Made by a program: the position numbers and the translations under genes
Part shown: positions 61,180 to 64,000 of the stretch, one piece after another
How positions within the stretch are numbered: the first letter of the stretch is position 1
Layout: each line of letters starts with the position of its first letter
Assembly (NCBI GenBank): GCA_015501055.1
Contig: JADNYV010000001.1
Location: 1,736,001-1,800,000, forward strand
Source of the DNA: Mucidula mucida
Taxonomy: Eukaryota > Basidiomycota > Agaricomycetes > Agaricales > Physalacriaceae
Reading direction: 5' to 3'
Length of the DNA: 64,000 bases
Notes under the pieces: generated by a model
What the model saw: only the letters and a program-made list of their open reading frames with translations
Databases searched by the model: none
What the model was told of the DNA's origin: nothing

Positions 61180-61795
61180 CTATGGCAACGGTTTGACAAG
61201 TGGTTGACGCAGTCCGACGCGCAGGAAATATCCGACCTGTATCCGACTGAGCAAAGGCATAAAGTAGTTGTTGAACGTCGGACTAGAACACCTGATGGCG
61301 GAACGTACGGGCGCCTGCGGGTCTACGGACTCCAGAGCCGAATGCGGCGAGCTGAATCTCGAGCGCAGTCTGCAGGGAGCTGCGTGTGGAGCCAACAAAG
61401 ACCAAACAAAAGCACGTGGGAAGGTGATAACCGCTGTGACGGGCAAGGCTTTCTCTTTACTCTCGTTGACCTGGCTTTGGGTGGCCCCCGCCTTCATCTC
61501 TTTTCTCTTTATCACTGTCTCCTGCGTCCTCTGTACATTCTCTCTGCCTTTCCGCATTGAAAAGTGCCCAGATCGCATTCGCAAAAGTCTCTTTTCTTTG
61601 CTGTCTAATCACTTCATTTCTTCACCCAACTGCCCATCACCGGTCGACTTGTCTGTCCTTGCACTCCCCATTCCCCAGTAGGCGTTTTAATCGACCTGCC
61701 TCCCTCTTGTTCGCTCACTCTTCACTCAGCTGTATCACTTACTTTCTGTCTTCCCGATAATCCAGACATCACATTAATCTCTATCTATCGACAAC
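61180..61795. other. Promoter and pyrimidine-rich leader of the Q-rich gene
   Basis: 616 bp. From about 61480 to 61795 the plus strand is strongly C/T-rich, as in promoters and leaders of highly expressed basidiomycete genes. No TATA box or upstream gene is evident. Confidence 0.4.
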
Positions 61796-63332
61796 ATGAC
61801 TACGGCCCCCTCCAACAATCGTGCTTCTCTTCTTTCTGGCCTCCGAACAGGCGGGGTGCGCTCAACCTCGACGTCCATGCCACATACCGCAGGGGTAGCC
61901 GGCTCCTTCAGCATACCCCGTTTCGCGTCCCAGCATCACCAGTCCATCTTCCCAGAGGAGGACGAGGACGATTTTGTCGCTGAAATGCCCGCGCACAACG
62001 CCTACTCCAACAAGCTCTTCGGGAACAGGACTCACCCCATGACTGCTGCTGTTGACGGCCCTAACAACCGCTTCTCTCAACATCAGCAGCGTGGCATGAA
62101 TCCCAATAGTGCACCATTCACGCCATCCTTTGCTACCAACATGATGGCCCAGCCCAACGCTCAAACACAGGCCTTTCAGATGCAAATGATGCAGATGGAG
62201 ATGTTGCGTCTTCAGGTTCGTGTTCGTGTGCAACTTTTGATGCAGATTCTCTAACCTGTGCGTCAAATCATAGGCCTTGCAGGCTCAGCAGTTACAGGCT
62301 GAGATGCTCGCTCAGGCTCATCTGCAGCAGCAGCAGATTCAGGCAGAGAATCGTCGGGTCAGTCTGGGGTATGTCCCCGCCTCTGCTGGCCCAGCTTCGT
62401 CGTCATTCGACCTGCGTGCTGCTAGTGGCCAGATGCGTCGCGCGAGACAAGAACAGAACCTTTCAGTCGGGGAAGATCATTTACCTATGACGGCCGCCCT
62501 TGGCGGGCGCTTTGGGAGCCGAGTCCCCAGTATGCCTACCGGTCAGGTTTCAAGGTTCCCTCCCGAGGACAGTAACGAGGTGCCCCCTACTCCTGGATCT
62601 ACGACTGTCATCAGCGGCGGCACATCCTTGGGAAATCTTGCTTCCAACAATGTATCCCAAACTTCAGTAACTTCCAAGTCCGATTCGGCTTCTTCGTGGA
62701 GACGTGCAGACAAGAACAATTCTGTATTGAGGGGCAACCGTGCCATTAGTACCAGTACCACTGTGTCTCCTAGCGTCAAGGTTACGCCCCCACCTGGCGA
62801 GCAACCTGCCTCCCCACCTGGCCTTTCGCCCATTACTCCCGTTACTGCGAAGGCTAGGCCTCAGCCTCTCCGGTTCAGTGCCGCTGTGTCTCAGCCCCTT
62901 CCTGCGGTCACCATCGACACTAGTGATAGCAATGACGATGACGCAGATTCGACTAGCTCCTCCAAGTCTGGTAGCTCGTCGCCCACTACCCCGCATTCGT
63001 CTTCGTCAAACGAGATGCCTCTTTCGCCGCGCGAAGAGGCAAGCAAGAAGTTGTACGAAGGATTGGGCATTGGACGTCCTCGTTCTAGCGCTTCGAACAC
63101 TACTGCCAGCGGTGGTGTCGAAATCGTCACGGTCTCTCAGCAGAACCCTATCTCGGTCAGCTTTAGCCACAGGATGGCTAGCCAACCGACGAGGCAGCCC
63201 CGTGGGCCGCCATCGGGCGCTGATGAATTGGGTCCAAAGAACTTCGCTACTCGCATCAGACGTAAGGCTATCGGAGGACTCGGTATGCTCATGGGGGCTC
63301 GGGAGCGAAGGGAGCTTGTTGAAGTGTTCTGA
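61796..63332 (+). CDS. Q- and Ser/Pro-rich low-complexity protein of unknown function
   Basis: Exons 61796-62215 and 62274-63332 encode 492 residues; the 58-nt intron has a CTAAC branch site. The protein has no globular domain I can name. A Gln/Met-rich helical stretch at about residues 125-165 (QAFQMQMMQMEMLRLQ-ALQ, AQQLQAEMLAQAHLQQQQIQ) probably forms a coiled coil. It is followed by Ser/Thr/Pro-rich sequence, an acidic-Ser patch (DSNDDDADSTSSSKSGSSS) and a more conserved-looking C-terminus: EEASKKLYEGLGIGRPRS and NFATRIRRKAIGGLGMLMGA, ending ERRELVEVF. Such proteins are often regulatory or RNA-associated, but nothing here proves it. Splicing in phase 0 at both exon ends supports the model. 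Confidence 0.8.
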
Positions 63333-64000
63333 ACAAAGCCTCGGTATCGAGTTTGATGAAGATTTACGATTAAACCAGCAGAAAAGTCTGAAGATATTTA
63401 TTGTGGCCCATTTGCCGAAACTGGACTTGTGGGAGATTGTATTGACAAGCTCTATATTTCCTCCCTTCTGTCCATATCCGTTTACGTTTTTTAGTTTCCA
63501 AGTTTGTAAACATCTGCGACATACATACACTCCTTCCTGTTCATCTTGAAGATCAAATAAGTACATTGTGATTTTTAGTCTATGTTCGCAACACACCCAT
63601 TTCTGGCGTAAGATATATCTTCGCTAATGCTAGCACTTCATCAATCGGTGGGAGGTAAGATTCAGATTACAGAATTCTTGTCCGCACAACCAAACACGCC
63701 AAACAATTCAAACAATTCGGAAAATTCAATAAAATAGCATTAACTTGTGGGCAACAAAAGGAGTACTCGGAAACCAGTAAGGATGTATACCAGAGTGCCA
63801 TACTGGTATATGGATCAGTTGGAAGCAGTGTGGAGGGGCAGAACAAGGTATAAGGCTGGTGCAAAAAGTCGGCGGCAAGGACAAGGCAAAATCATTATAG
63901 ACTAATTGCATGCTTCTACATCGGTCTCCCTATGCCTCAAGGTCACTTGGATATCTCATGAGAGAACCTGATATTGAGGACGCGCCGTATATGAGCAAAT
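63333..64000. other. 3' flank, no gene seen
   Basis: 668 bp after the Q-rich gene to the window edge. AT-richer than the coding DNA. No family text, repeat or RNA gene was found; a gene could begin beyond the edge. Confidence 0.45.

Overview
The window is a gene-dense stretch of a filamentous basidiomycete nuclear genome, most likely a mushroom-forming agaricomycete. The reasons are: introns of about 45-70 nt in almost every gene, compact intergenic spaces, a PriA-like cysteine-rich secreted protein (a family known from mushroom primordia), and typical fungal housekeeping genes in mixed orientation. I find no prokaryotic operon, CRISPR array, rRNA or tRNA.

Layout. 1-4.3 kb (minus): a secreted protein cut by the left edge, the PriA-like protein, and the PP2A scaffold subunit. 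5.9-14.7 kb: glucose-6-phosphate 1-epimerase (+), a dysferlin/peroxin-domain protein (-), the HSCB/Jac1 iron-sulfur co-chaperone (+), DPH7 of diphthamide synthesis (-), and a large DExH RNA helicase (+). 14.9-24.2 kb: coatomer epsilon (-), AP-2 alpha (+), a C2-RasGAP (-) and a fatty-acid elongase (-). 24.5-27.8 kb: an unrecognised small gene, then the only sizeable gene-poor interval, which holds an 880-bp non-autonomous Mutator-like element with 145-bp terminal inverted repeats and a perfect 9-bp target duplication. 27.8-39.4 kb: VPS13. 39.6-49.6 kb (all minus): a tripartite DENN protein, a NIPA-type magnesium transporter and Hsp104. 51.0-63.3 kb: DCP2, an Ime2/RCK-type kinase with an apparent frameshift, complex I subunit NDUFS6 with a 6-nt microexon and a natural C-terminal His6, a gene of unknown function, and a Q-rich low-complexity protein.

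Most genes act independently. Several fall in membrane traffic and lipid handling (COPE, AP-2 alpha, VPS13, DENN, elongase, DysF protein). Others are mitochondrial (HSCB, NDUFS6, possibly the helicase) or act in mRNA and protein quality control (DCP2, Hsp104, DPH7). Many neighbours share very short divergent promoters (65-113 bp) or sit tail to tail (11 bp apart in one case).

Exon models were built by eye from conserved protein text, GT..AG borders and reading phase. Where all exon lengths sum to a multiple of three, a protein length is given. For long intron-rich genes (VPS13, DENN, RasGAP, Hsp104, AP-2 alpha) the coordinates are start-to-stop spans.
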